NCBI RefSeq assembly: GCF_004006235.1
Contig: NZ_CP034753.1
Coordinates: 2,046,001 to 2,110,000, forward strand
Direction of reading: 5' to 3'
Length of the DNA stretch: 64,000 nucleotides
Origin: Agromyces sp. LHK192
Lineage (GTDB): Bacteria > Actinomycetota > Actinomycetes > Actinomycetales > Microbacteriaceae
Position numbers and translations under genes: made by a program. Position 1 is the first letter of the stretch. Every line of letters begins with the position of its first letter. Shown in pieces: positions 1 through 7,432 of the stretch. The notes below the pieces were generated by a model. That model was not told the DNA's origin and did no database searches. It worked only from the letters and a program-made list of their open reading frames with translations.

Positions 1-36
1 TCCTGATCGGATCCGGAAGCGGATGCCTCGAGTGGA

Positions 37-1473
37 TCAGCTGGCGAGCGCGCGCCGTCGCCGGCCCGCGGCGACGCCGGCGATCGCGATCACGACGCCC
101 ACGGCGGCGACCACGATCGGGACGACGAGGGCGATCCGCGTCGCGTCGACCGGTCCGGCAGGCTCGGCGGCCATGAGCACCGCCCCGGTCGTTGCGAGGC
201 CGATCGCGGCGCCGAACTGGAACGCCGTGTACAGCAGTCCCCCGCTGAGCCCCTGGTCGGCGTCGTCGACCCCCTCCGTCGCGGCCACCGTCAGCGGCCC
301 GTAGGCGAACGTGAACGCCAGGCCGAGCGCGAGGAAGCTCGGGAACATCGCCGCGTACACCCAGTCGGCGCCGACCGGGAGGAACAGGAGGAAGGACGCC
401 AGTGCGGCGGCCAGGCCGACGAGGATCGTCGGCCACAGCCCGAACCGGGCGACCAGTCGCGGCGTCAGGGTCGGCGCGAGGATCATGTCGATGCCCAGCA
501 CCAGCAGCGCGAGGGCCGTGAGCAACGGCGACCAGCCACGGAACTCCTGCAGGTAGAGCACCACGATGAACTGGAATCCCATGAAGCCCGCCGCCAGCGC
601 CGCTGCGCCGAGGTAGGCGCGCAACAGGGGCGCGCGGTCAAGGAAGCCCCGCGGGATGAGCGGGTCGGACGCGCGGCGCTCGATCGCCGCGAAGGCGACG
701 AACCCGATCGCGCTCAGGGCCAGCAGCGACAGGCTGACGGCGGGCGCGGCGTGGGTCGACTGCTCGATGGCGGTGATGAGGGCGAGGAAGGCGCCGGTCG
801 CGACGATCGCTCCGGCGACGTCGACCCGTCGCGCGGGTCCGACACCGGCGACCGTGTCGCGCGGCACGAGCACCGCCGCCAGCACGATCAGCACGGAGGT
901 GACGACCACCGGGGCGAAGAACACCCACCGCCACCCGAACATCGTCAGGATGCCGCCGAGCACGAGGCCGACCGAGAACCCGGCCGCACCGATGCCGGCG
1001 TAGATCAGCAACGCCCGTGTGCGCTGCGCGCCCTCGGCGAACGAGGTCGTGATGATCGACAGCCCGGCAGGCATCATGAACGCCGCGGCCACGCCGGTCA
1101 CCGCACGTGCGGTGAGGAGCATCCACGACTCGGTCGCGACGCCGCCGAGCCCGGAGAAGAGGAGGAAGACGGCCATCGCCACGAGGAAGACCCGTCGCCG
1201 CCCGAGGAGGTCGGCGGCCCGGCCGCCGAGGAGCATGAACCCGCCGTAGGTGAGGATGTACGCGCTCACGACCCACTGCAGTTCGCCCGTCGCCAGCCCG
1301 AGGTCGGCGCGGATCACGGGCAGGGCGATGCCGAACATCGCGACGTCGACACCCTCGAGGAACGCGGCACCGCACAGGACGACGAGCAGACCCAGGGCTC
1401 GACCCCTGAGCCGGTCGAACTCCGGTGCGGTATCCGACGCCGGGACGGCGGTCGACGATGTGTCGATGGACAT
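37..1473 (-). CDS. MFS transporter, DHA2/EmrB-QacA-like multidrug exporter
   Basis: Integral membrane proton-coupled exporter of 478 residues. I see about 14 hydrophobic segments, a DHA2-type first helix (residues about 39-53, LEGVDVAMFGIALP) and the MFS motif A GGRAADLLGRRR at about 83-94 in the loop after helix 2. The start is the ATG with GAGGAG a few bases upstream. The gene diverges from an HxlR-family regulator 40-60 bases away, the usual arrangement of a regulated drug or toxic-compound exporter, so that regulator probably controls it. The substrate cannot be inferred. The family call is firm; drug export is inferred from the family. Confidence 0.9.
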   Translation of the reverse strand: MSIDTSSTAVPASDTAPEFDRLRGRALGLLVVLCGAAFLEGVDVAMFGIALPVIRADLGLATGELQWVVSAYILTYGGFMLLGGRAADLLGRRRVFLVAMAVFLLFSGLGGVATESWMLLTARAVTGVAAAFMMPAGLSIITTSFAEGAQRTRALLIYAGIGAAGFSVGLVLGGILTMFGWRWVFFAPVVVTSVLIVLAAVLVPRDTVAGVGPARRVDVAGAIVATGAFLALITAIEQSTHAAPAVSLSLLALSAIGFVAFAAIERRASDPLIPRGFLDRAPLLRAYLGAAALAAGFMGFQFIVVLYLQEFRGWSPLLTALALLVLGIDMILAPTLTPRLVARFGLWPTILVGLAAALASFLLFLPVGADWVYAAMFPSFLALGLAFTFAYGPLTVAATEGVDDADQGLSGGLLYTAFQFGAAIGLATTGAVLMAAEPAGPVDATRIALVVPIVVAAVGVVIAIAGVAAGRRRRALAS

Positions 1474-1515
1474 GCGGTTCTCCTCACGTGGTTACCTCTT
1501 GTGCCTGACCACATC
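1474..1515. promoter_or_regulatory. Divergent control region of the MFS/HxlR pair
   Basis: A 42-base region serves both divergent genes. It and its edges hold imperfect inverted half-sites (GGTTAC near 1490, GTGACC near 1520) and a TGTG-N6-CACA element at 1500-1513 that could be the regulator's operator. No canonical -10 box is clear on either strand, so the operator call is tentative. Confidence 0.3.
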
Positions 1516-2025
1516 ATGAGTGACCATTGGGGAATGACGGAAGACGGCACTTCGACGTCACCGGGTTACTCCCGGGGAACCATCGAACGGGACCGGTCGC
1601 ACCACGACGACCTCGAGGGCGGCCACGACGGCGGTGACTGGGACGCCTTCCAGTGGGATGCCCGCGAGGACTGCGAGGTCAGGCAGATCCTCGACCGGCT
1701 CGCCGACAAGTGGTCGCTGCTGGTCATCGCGCTCCTCGACGACCGGGTGATGCGCTTCTCCGAGCTCAAGCGCGTCATCGACGGCGTCAGTCAGCGGATG
1801 CTGACGGTGACGCTGCGCAACCTCGAGCGCGACGGGATGGTCCGACGGACCGTGTACCCGGTCGTCCCGCCCCGGGTCGAGTACGAGCTGACGGCCCTCG
1901 GACGCTCCCTGCACGCGACCGTCCAGGCCCTGGTCGCATGGACCGAGCAGCACCAGGCCGACGTCGCGACGGCGCGCGATGCCTACGACCGCGCCATCGA
2001 GGCGCCGCTGACGCCCGCCGGCTGA
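1516..2025 (+). CDS. HxlR-family winged-helix transcriptional regulator
   Basis: About 169 residues. After a polar N-terminal tail of about 55 residues comes the HxlR core: C-E-V-R-Q-I-L-D-R-L-A-D-K-W with the family's conserved Cys, then a winged helix (FSELKRVIDGVSQRMLTVTLRNLERDG) and the wing VPPRVEYELTALG. HxlR proteins often sense reactive electrophiles or oxidants through that Cys. It is divergent from the MFS exporter and is its likely regulator. The start is uncertain: ATG 1516 is used, ATG 1534 (preceded by GGGGA) and GTG 1501 are in frame. The long charged N-terminal extension is unusual for this roughly 110-residue family. Confidence 0.88.
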   Translation: MSDHWGMTEDGTSTSPGYSRGTIERDRSHHDDLEGGHDGGDWDAFQWDAREDCEVRQILDRLADKWSLLVIALLDDRVMRFSELKRVIDGVSQRMLTVTLRNLERDGMVRRTVYPVVPPRVEYELTALGRSLHATVQALVAWTEQHQADVATARDAYDRAIEAPLTPAG

Positions 2026-2038
2026 CGCCCGGAGTCGG

Positions 2039-2497
2039 TCAGCCGTCCGCCCGCCGGCGCACCGGACGGGCGACGCGCTTCGCGAGTACCGACGGCACCG
2101 CCTCGAAGATGCCGTCGGGCTGGTGGCGATACACGCTCGGCGGCACCCCGACGAGTTCGGTGAACCGGGTGCTGAACGTGCCGAGCGAGGAGCAGCCGAC
2201 CTCGAAGCAGACCTCGGTGACGCTCAGGTCGCCGCGCCGGAGCAGGGCCATGGCGCGCTCGATCCGTCGGGTCATCAGGTAGCTGTAGACCGACTCGCCG
2301 TAGGCCTTCTTGAACTCGCGGCTCAGGTGCCCCGCGGAGAGGTGCGCGCCCCGCGCGAGCGCGTCGACATCCAGCGGCTGCGCATACTCGCGGTCGATGC
2401 GGTCGCGTACCCGGCGCAGCAGCGCGAGTTCGCGCAGTCGGCGGTCGTCGTCGTTCGCGGTGGCCATCCCGACGATCGTGGCACGGATCGCGCTCAC
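2039..2497 (-). CDS. Small AraC-family transcriptional regulator
   Basis: 152 residues consisting almost only of the AraC/XylS double helix-turn-helix: LDVDALARGAHLSAGHLSREFKKAYG followed by SVTEVCFEVGCSSLGTFSTRFTELVGVPPSVYR. There is no ligand-binding domain, so it belongs to the stand-alone AraC group (MarA/SoxS-like size), whose activity is usually set by abundance. A basic tail (RVARPVRRR) follows. Its ATG overlaps the stop of the upstream lipoprotein gene as ATGA (2494-2497), so the two are cotranscribed and translationally coupled. The target genes are unknown. Confidence 0.88.
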   Translation of the reverse strand: MSAIRATIVGMATANDDDRRLRELALLRRVRDRIDREYAQPLDVDALARGAHLSAGHLSREFKKAYGESVYSYLMTRRIERAMALLRRGDLSVTEVCFEVGCSSLGTFSTRFTELVGVPPSVYRHQPDGIFEAVPSVLAKRVARPVRRRADG

Positions 2498-3048
2498 ATG
2501 CCCGGATGGCCGGTGCAGTCGACGGCGAGCTCCTCGTCAGCGCCCTCCGCGAAGGCGCTGTCCGCGGTGACCTGGCGGCCGCCGTAGGTCATCCAGCACG
2601 ACAGCGCACCACCGCCGGGACGTGTCGCCCGGAACTGCCACGGGCTGGAGACGACCCCGTCCGTGCAGTCCTGCTGCACCGCCATCAGGATGGGACCCGG
2701 CTGGGTCATCCGCCGCACGGCGATCGTGCCGTCGGTGCGGAACACGTCGTAGGTCACCTCGACCGGCGTCTCATCGTCGTCCGACACGACGACGAGCGCG
2801 ACCGTGCCGCCCAAGGACGGGTCGACCGCGCAGTCGCCCCGCTGCGCGGGGAGCAGTTCGACCGCGTCCGAGGCATCCGGTACGTCACCCGGATCCCAGG
2901 GCGTCGGGGACGCGCCCGGCTCCGCGGGGAGTTCCGTCGTCGGCGGCGGGGCCTGCGGCGTCGGCTCCGCGACGCAACCCGCGAGGAGGATCAGGACCGC
3001 CGACGCAAGGACGAAGCAGCGGGGGCCTGGTCTCGACGTCTCGCGCAT
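2494..3048 (-). CDS. Putative secreted lipoprotein
   Basis: 184 residues with a lipoprotein signal peptide: basic N-terminus, hydrophobic core, lipobox LLAGC with the lipidated Cys at residue 25, then a Pro/Thr/Glu-rich linker and an extracellular domain of about 130 residues containing four Cys. I do not recognise the family. The start was set to ATG 3048 because TACTAT at 3056-3061 lies 7 bases upstream, as expected for a leaderless mRNA; an in-frame ATG at 3057 overlaps that hexamer. It overlaps the AraC gene by 4 bases, so the lipoprotein and regulator form a unit. Confidence 0.8.
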   Translation of the reverse strand: MRETSRPGPRCFVLASAVLILLAGCVAEPTPQAPPPTTELPAEPGASPTPWDPGDVPDASDAVELLPAQRGDCAVDPSLGGTVALVVVSDDDETPVEVTYDVFRTDGTIAVRRMTQPGPILMAVQQDCTDGVVSSPWQFRATRPGGGALSCWMTYGGRQVTADSAFAEGADEELAVDCTGHPGM

Positions 3049-3055
3049 GGCCGTC

Positions 3056-3061
3056 ATAGTA
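3056..3061 (-). promoter_or_regulatory. -10 element of lipoprotein-araC operon
   Basis: TACTAT on the minus strand, 7 bases before ATG 3048. Leaderless arrangement. Confidence 0.5.
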
Positions 3062-3164
3062 GGGCCCGACGCGCGGCCACGGCCATCCTCCCGCCCGACA
3101 GGTCACGATGTCGTCACGGTGCGACTCGCGAGCACACATCCGGCGCACAGCCGCCGTACAGCCC

Positions 3165-3170
3165 TAGCCT
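3165..3170 (+). promoter_or_regulatory. -10 element of the HdeD-like gene
   Basis: TAGCCT, 42 bases before the ATG at 3213. The gene also has an AGAAGGGGG ribosome binding site, so this would give a leader of about 35 bases. The rest of the 3062-3212 gap shows nothing else. Confidence 0.4.
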
Positions 3171-3212
3171 GAGGGACGAGCGACCGTCGTCGCGCCAGAA
3201 GGGGGTACCACC

Positions 3213-3821
3213 ATGTCCAGTCCGCAGTCGGGTTCCGCGTTCGCCGCATTCTCGCTCGACGCCGCAGACCTGTCGAAGTCCGCGATCAACACGGTGCGCG
3301 CGACGCTCGGCATCTCGGGCGCCGTGTCGTTGATCGTCGGCCTGTTCATCACGTTCGCGCCGCAGAAGTCCGCGATCGCGCTTGCGTGGATCTTCGGCCT
3401 CTACTTCCTGATCGCCGGTATCGCCTACCTCGGTCTCGGGATCTTCTCGCGCGGCATCTCGGGCGGCTCGAGGGCGCTCGACATCGTGCTCGGCGTGCTC
3501 TTCGTGATCGCCGGCATCGTCGTGCTCGCGAATCCGTCGGAGTCGGCCGTGTTCTTCGGTATCTTCCTCGGCATCTTCGTCGGCATCCTCTGGATCGTCG
3601 AGGGCATCGTCGCGCTGGTGCAGTCCGGTGATGCCGCGTCGAAGGGGTGGGCGATCTTCTTCGGCATCCTCAGCCTCGTCGCCGGGATCGTGCTGCTCTT
3701 CTCGCCGATCTGGGGCGCCGTGTTCCTGTTCTGGTTCGCCGGCATCGCGCTCGTCGTGCTCGGGATCGTGCAGATCGTCCGTGCGTTCACCTTCGGCAAG
3801 GGCGTGGCGCCGACGGCCTGA
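3213..3821 (+). CDS. HdeD family (DUF308) membrane protein
   Basis: 202 residues with six hydrophobic segments arranged as repeated two-helix units rich in Gly and Ile, the pattern of the HdeD/DUF308 acid-resistance membrane family. The N-terminal 30 residues are soluble. AGAAGGGGG ends 8 bases before ATG 3213. In enterobacteria HdeD contributes to acid resistance; the role in actinobacteria is not established. The gene stands alone and is followed by a strong hairpin at 3838-3868. Confidence 0.88.
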   Translation: MSSPQSGSAFAAFSLDAADLSKSAINTVRATLGISGAVSLIVGLFITFAPQKSAIALAWIFGLYFLIAGIAYLGLGIFSRGISGGSRALDIVLGVLFVIAGIVVLANPSESAVFFGIFLGIFVGILWIVEGIVALVQSGDAASKGWAIFFGILSLVAGIVLLFSPIWGAVFLFWFAGIALVVLGIVQIVRAFTFGKGVAPTA

Positions 3822-3837
3822 CCACCGAACGACGATC

Positions 3838-3868
3838 GAGGCCGGCGGGAGATGCTCCCGCCGGCCTC
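3838..3868. terminator. Bidirectional intrinsic terminator
   Basis: A perfect 14-bp GC-rich stem (GAGGCCGGCGGGAG / CTCCCGCCGGCCTC) with a 3-base loop sits between the convergent HdeD and SDR genes. No long T-tract follows, as is common in high-GC genomes. Confidence 0.75.
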
Positions 3869-3887
3869 ATCGCGTCACCTGCTGCGC

Positions 3888-4661
3888 TCAGTCGAGGGAG
3901 GCGGGCGTGAAGCCCGTGACATCCCCCACGTATCGCGTGTGGTCGGCGGGGATCGGCTCGACGGCCGCGAGGGCGACCTCCGCCGCGAACTCCGAGACGT
4001 TGTACAACCGGCCGGCGTCCTGCTTGCGGGCCGCGATGGCGCCGGGGTTGGCCCGCTCGAGCAGCGTCGCCGTGATCGTCCCCTCGATCATGTCGCCCGA
4101 GACGACCACGAAGCCGACACCGGATGCCTCGAGCTCGGGCAGCTTCTCGCGCAGCGCGTCTTCACCGGCCCGCTTCGAGAGCGCGACCGGCTCGTACTCG
4201 GGCATGGTCGGCGTGGTGCGGATGAAGTGCGCCTGGTGGCTCGTCACGAAGACGATGCGGGCGCCCTCGGCGAGGTGGGGCAGCGCACGGTCGACGACGT
4301 TCACCTGCGCGTCGCGGTTGAGCCGCATGGCGTAGTCCTCCCCCATGCCCGACTCCATGCCGCCGGACGCGTTGAGCACGAGCAGGTCGACCGGGCCGAA
4401 CTCGGCCTCGGCCGTCGCGAACAGCGCCGCGACGGAGTCGGCGTCGGTGAGGTCGGCGCCGACGGCGATCGCCCGGCCGCCCGCTGCGGCGATCTCCGCG
4501 ACGATCTTCTCGGCGCGCGGCGCCTTGCTGCGGTAGTTGACGACGACTGCGGCGCCGGCGTCGGCCAGGTATCGCGCGGTGTCGGCGCCGATGCCGCGGG
4601 ACGAACCGGTGACGACGGCGACACGGCCGTCGAGCGAGCCGGGGGCGAGAGGGTTGGTCAC
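3888..4661 (-). CDS. Atypical SDR-family oxidoreductase (catalytic Tyr position altered)
   Basis: 257 residues with a Rossmann fold: nucleotide-binding TGSSRGIG at 18-25, NAS at 97-99, and VTS with Ser141. The lysine of the expected YxxxK is Lys163, but the position four before it is Val159 (VALSK); the only nearby Tyr is Tyr156 (EYEPVALSK). Classical SDR chemistry is therefore doubtful unless Tyr156 substitutes. GTG 4661 was chosen as start because CAGGAG precedes it at good distance and the Rossmann strand follows directly; the in-frame upstream ATG at 4724 would add a non-conserved tail. Convergent with the HdeD gene and divergent from nfeD. Substrate unknown. Confidence 0.82.
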   Translation of the reverse strand: MTNPLAPGSLDGRVAVVTGSSRGIGADTARYLADAGAAVVVNYRSKAPRAEKIVAEIAAAGGRAIAVGADLTDADSVAALFATAEAEFGPVDLLVLNASGGMESGMGEDYAMRLNRDAQVNVVDRALPHLAEGARIVFVTSHQAHFIRTTPTMPEYEPVALSKRAGEDALREKLPELEASGVGFVVVSGDMIEGTITATLLERANPGAIAARKQDAGRLYNVSEFAAEVALAAVEPIPADHTRYVGDVTGFTPASLD

Positions 4662-4749
4662 GGTGTGCTCCTGTGGATGGTGCGCGGTCGACCGCGCGCG
4701 AACTCGGCCAACCGACACTATCAACCTCCCGCCGCAGACCCTCCACTGC

Positions 4750-4755
4750 TAGGTT
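4750..4755 (+). promoter_or_regulatory. -10 element of the NfeD-stomatin operon
   Basis: TAGGTT, 30 bases before ATG 4785. AAGGAG at 4774-4779 is the ribosome binding site, so this operon has a short leader. Confidence 0.45.
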
Positions 4756-4784
4756 CGGAAGGGGGCGCGTTCGAAGGAGACCAA

Positions 4785-5258
4785 ATGGATGTGCTGACCC
4801 AGTACGCGTGGATCATCTGGCTGGTCCTGATCCTCGTGTTCGCGACGATCGAGGTGTTCACGCTCGAGCTGACGTTCCTCATGCTCGCGCTGGGCAGTGT
4901 CGCGGGTCTCGTCTCGGGGCTCTTCGGCATCCCGTGGTACGCGCAGTTCATCATCGCGGCGGTCGTCGCGGTCGCGCTGATCCTGCTGTTGAGACCGCCG
5001 CTGCTGCGGACGCTGAGACGAGGCGGCGATCCCGCGCGGAGCAACATCGACGCGCTCATCGGCGCGGACGGCACGGTCGTGCGCACCGTGACGGGCGTCG
5101 GCGGGCAGGTCAAGCTGCAGAACGGCGACACGTGGACCGCGAGGTTGTCGCCGATCACCGAACAGGCCGACGTGGCCGTCGGCGAACGGGTCCTCGTGAC
5201 CGGCATCGATGGCGCGACGGCGGTCGTCGTGCCAGTGGAGAGGAGCACCCCGCAGTAA
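4785..5258 (+). CDS. NfeD-like membrane protein
   Basis: 157 residues. Three N-terminal hydrophobic segments (about residues 8-65) are followed by a C-terminal OB-fold (about 85-150, IGADGTVVRTVTG ... VGERVLVTGIDGATAVV), the layout of short NfeD (NfeD1b-like) proteins. Short NfeD proteins pair with stomatin/SPFH proteins in membrane microdomains, and here the SPFH gene follows with a one-base TAATG overlap. AAGGAG ends 5 bases before the ATG. Confidence 0.88.
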   Translation: MDVLTQYAWIIWLVLILVFATIEVFTLELTFLMLALGSVAGLVSGLFGIPWYAQFIIAAVVAVALILLLRPPLLRTLRRGGDPARSNIDALIGADGTVVRTVTGVGGQVKLQNGDTWTARLSPITEQADVAVGERVLVTGIDGATAVVVPVERSTPQ

Positions 5259-6199
5259 TGGAGATCTCCAGCATCATCGCGGTGGTCGTGGTCGTCGCGA
5301 TCGTCATCTTCGTGATCGTCGTCATCGCACGGTCGATCAGGATCATCCCGCAGGCGTACTCGGGCGTGGTGGAGCGGCTCGGCCGGTACCACAAGACGCT
5401 CGTGCCGGGCCTGAACCTGCTCGTGCCCTTCATCGACCGGTTGCGTCCGCTCGTGGACATGCGCGAACAGGTCGTGTCGTTCCCGCCGCAGCCCGTGATC
5501 ACCGAGGACAACCTCGTCGTGTCGATCGACACCGTCGTGTACTTCCAGGTCACCGACGCGCGCGCGGCGACCTACGAGATCGCGAACTACCTCGGCGCCG
5601 TCGAGCAGCTCACGACGACCACGCTGCGCAACGTGGTCGGCGGCCTCAACCTCGAGGAGGCGCTGACGAGCCGCGACAACATCAACGGACAGTTGCGCAT
5701 CGTGCTCGACGAGGCGACGGGCAAGTGGGGCATCCGAGTCTCCCGGGTCGAACTCAAGGCGATCGACCCGCCCATCTCCATCCAGGACTCGATGGAGAAG
5801 CAGATGCGCGCCGAGCGCGACCGCCGCGCGGCCATCCTCACCGCGGAGGGCACGAAGCAGTCGGCGATCCTCGAGGCCGAGGGTCTCAGGCAGGCCGAGA
5901 TCCTCCGCGCCGAGGGTGACGCCAAGGCCGCGGTGCTGCGCGCGCAGGGCGAGGCCGAGGCGATCCAGACGGTGTTCCGGGCGATCCACGAGGGTGACCC
6001 CGACCCGAAGCTGCTGGCCTACCAGTACCTCCAGACGCTGCCCGAGCTCGCGCAGGGACCCGCGAACAAGCTGTGGATCGTCCCGAGCGAGCTGACCGAG
6101 GCGCTGAAGGGCATCGGCAGGGCGTTCACCCCGGGCGGAGCACCCGGGGCCGCGCAGGGCGACGTCGCCGGCAGGGAACGACCAGGTTCCGTCAGCTGA
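5258..6199 (+). CDS. SPFH/Band 7 domain protein (stomatin/QmcA-like)
   Basis: 313 residues. One N-terminal membrane anchor of about 22 residues is followed by the SPFH domain (IRIIPQAYSGVVERLGRYHKTL, PQPVITEDNLVVSIDTVVYFQV) and an Ala/Glu-rich coiled coil (AERDRRAAILTAEGTKQSAILEAEG split over about 190-235) that drives oligomer formation, then a short tail. Members scaffold membrane domains and associate with NfeD and FtsH-type proteases. The start ATG overlaps the nfeD stop (TAATG), so the pair is translationally coupled. Confidence 0.93.
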   Translation: MEISSIIAVVVVVAIVIFVIVVIARSIRIIPQAYSGVVERLGRYHKTLVPGLNLLVPFIDRLRPLVDMREQVVSFPPQPVITEDNLVVSIDTVVYFQVTDARAATYEIANYLGAVEQLTTTTLRNVVGGLNLEEALTSRDNINGQLRIVLDEATGKWGIRVSRVELKAIDPPISIQDSMEKQMRAERDRRAAILTAEGTKQSAILEAEGLRQAEILRAEGDAKAAVLRAQGEAEAIQTVFRAIHEGDPDPKLLAYQYLQTLPELAQGPANKLWIVPSELTEALKGIGRAFTPGGAPGAAQGDVAGRERPGSVS

Positions 6200-6204
6200 C
6201 GCCC

Positions 6205-6960
6205 GTGGCATCGACCTACCTCACTCCAGCGCGCCCGCGTGTCCTCGCGCATCGCGGACTCGCGCTCGACGCACCGGAGAACACGATCGCCGCGTTCGCC
6301 GCGGCGATCGCGGTCGGCGCCTCGTACCTCGAGACCGACGTACGGCGATCCAACGACGGTGTGCCGGTGCTCGCCCACGACCCGACCCTCGAACGCGTGG
6401 CCGGCCGGAAGACGGAGGTGTCCGCTCTCACGCTCGCCGAACTCCGCGCGATCGACCTGGGCGGCGGATCCGGCTTCCCGACCCTCGAGGAGGCACTGGT
6501 CGCGTTCCCAGAAGTCCGGTTCAACATCGACGTGAAGGACGATGGGGCCGTGGATGCCGTGATCGAGGTGGTGCGCCGAACGGGTGCGGGCCATCGGGTC
6601 CTGCTGACGAGCTTCGACGATCGACGCAGGCGCCGACTCGGTGCGGCGGTGCCGGAAGCGGTCACCTCGGGCGGACGAACCGCCGTGATCCGGGCCTGGC
6701 TCGCCTCGATCATCGGCAGCACCCAGATGCTCCGACGCGCGCTTGCCGGGGCATCCGCGCTGCAGGTTCCCGAGCGGGTGGGCCCGATCCCGCTCGTGAC
6801 CGACCGATTCCTCGCGGGCGTGCACGCAGCGGGCGCCGAGGTGCACGTCTGGACGGTGAACGAACCCGACGAGATGCGCCGCCTCCTGGCGAAGGGCGTC
6901 GACGGACTCGTCACCGATCGGTGCGACCTCGCCGTCGAGGTCGTCCGCGAGCGAACCTGA
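6205..6960 (+). CDS. Glycerophosphodiester phosphodiesterase
   Basis: 251-residue TIM-barrel GDPD enzyme that cleaves glycerophosphodiesters to glycerol-3-phosphate and an alcohol. Conserved residues are visible: HRG with catalytic His near residue 11, the PENT loop (APENTIAAF), ETDVRRSNDGVPVLAHDPTLERV with metal-binding Glu/Asp and the second catalytic His, NIDVKD and HVWTVNEPDEM. There is no signal peptide, so it is cytoplasmic. GTG 6205 was chosen because it starts just before the first barrel strand and 5 bases after the stomatin stop; the longer in-frame ORF reads into the upstream gene. Probably cotranscribed with the NfeD-stomatin pair. Confidence 0.9.
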   Translation: MASTYLTPARPRVLAHRGLALDAPENTIAAFAAAIAVGASYLETDVRRSNDGVPVLAHDPTLERVAGRKTEVSALTLAELRAIDLGGGSGFPTLEEALVAFPEVRFNIDVKDDGAVDAVIEVVRRTGAGHRVLLTSFDDRRRRRLGAAVPEAVTSGGRTAVIRAWLASIIGSTQMLRRALAGASALQVPERVGPIPLVTDRFLAGVHAAGAEVHVWTVNEPDEMRRLLAKGVDGLVTDRCDLAVEVVRERT

Positions 6961-6987
6961 GAATTCCCCGGCAAATCCGAAGGCTGC

Positions 6988-7014
6988 GGAAAGGAATCCC
7001 TCAGCTTGATCGTT
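6988..7014 (+). promoter_or_regulatory. SigR/SigH-type promoter candidate of rbpA
   Basis: GGAAA at 6988-6992 and GTT at 7012-7014 are separated by 19 bases, fitting the GGAA-N18/19-GTT pattern of thiol-oxidative-stress sigma factors (SigR/SigH). rbpA is a known SigR target in Streptomyces coelicolor. A nearby GGAAT (6993) has only 14 bases to the same GTT. Confidence 0.45.
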
Positions 7015-7031
7015 TATACCTGTAGACGATC
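7008..7031. promoter_or_regulatory. 24-bp palindrome in the rbpA control region
   Basis: GATCGT and ACGATC arms are perfect, and the inner bases continue the symmetry with two G-T type mismatches and one central mismatch (nine of twelve pairs Watson-Crick). It overlaps the putative -10 (GTT 7012) and could be an operator or a 5' hairpin ahead of the GAGGAG ribosome binding site. Confidence 0.45.
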
Positions 7032-7045
7032 GAGAGGAGCAGCCA

Positions 7046-7414
7046 ATGGCAGATCGAAGCCTTCGTGGAATGCGCATCGGGGCACAGAGCCTGCAGAGCG
7101 AGGACGGAGTGGTGTTCGCCGACCGCGCGCAGTACACCTACCGTTGCGAGGACTGCGCACGCGAGACGGTCATGATCTTCTCGACCGAGGCCGAGATCCC
7201 CGACACGTGGGAGTGCCGCTTCTGCGGTCACAACGCGACCCTGCTCGTCGACCAGAAGCCGGTCGAGGTCGACCGCTCGGGCGAGAAGGTCGCACGTACC
7301 CACTGGGACATGCTGCTCGAGCGCCGCACCATCCCCGAGCTCGAGGAGCTCCTCGAGGAGCGGCTCCAGTGGCTCCGCGCCCGTCGCGGCCAGGCCCAGA
7401 AGACCGCGTCCTGA
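7046..7414 (+). CDS. rbpA: RNA polymerase-binding protein RbpA
   Basis: 122 residues. RbpA binds group I sigma factors and RNA polymerase and stabilises the open complex at actinobacterial promoters. Visible: N-terminal tail and RbpA core with the paired cysteines RCEDC and CRFCG, the basic linker region, and the C-terminal sigma-interacting helices (LLERRTIPELEELLEERLQWLRARR). Length matches the family. GAGGAG precedes the ATG by 6 bases. Transcribed alone, with a SigR-like promoter candidate and palindrome upstream, and ended by a hairpin inside the convergent lnt gene. Confidence 0.97.
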   Translation: MADRSLRGMRIGAQSLQSEDGVVFADRAQYTYRCEDCARETVMIFSTEAEIPDTWECRFCGHNATLLVDQKPVEVDRSGEKVARTHWDMLLERRTIPELEELLEERLQWLRARRGQAQKTAS

Positions 7415-7432
7415 CCCGCTCCACCTGACGTT

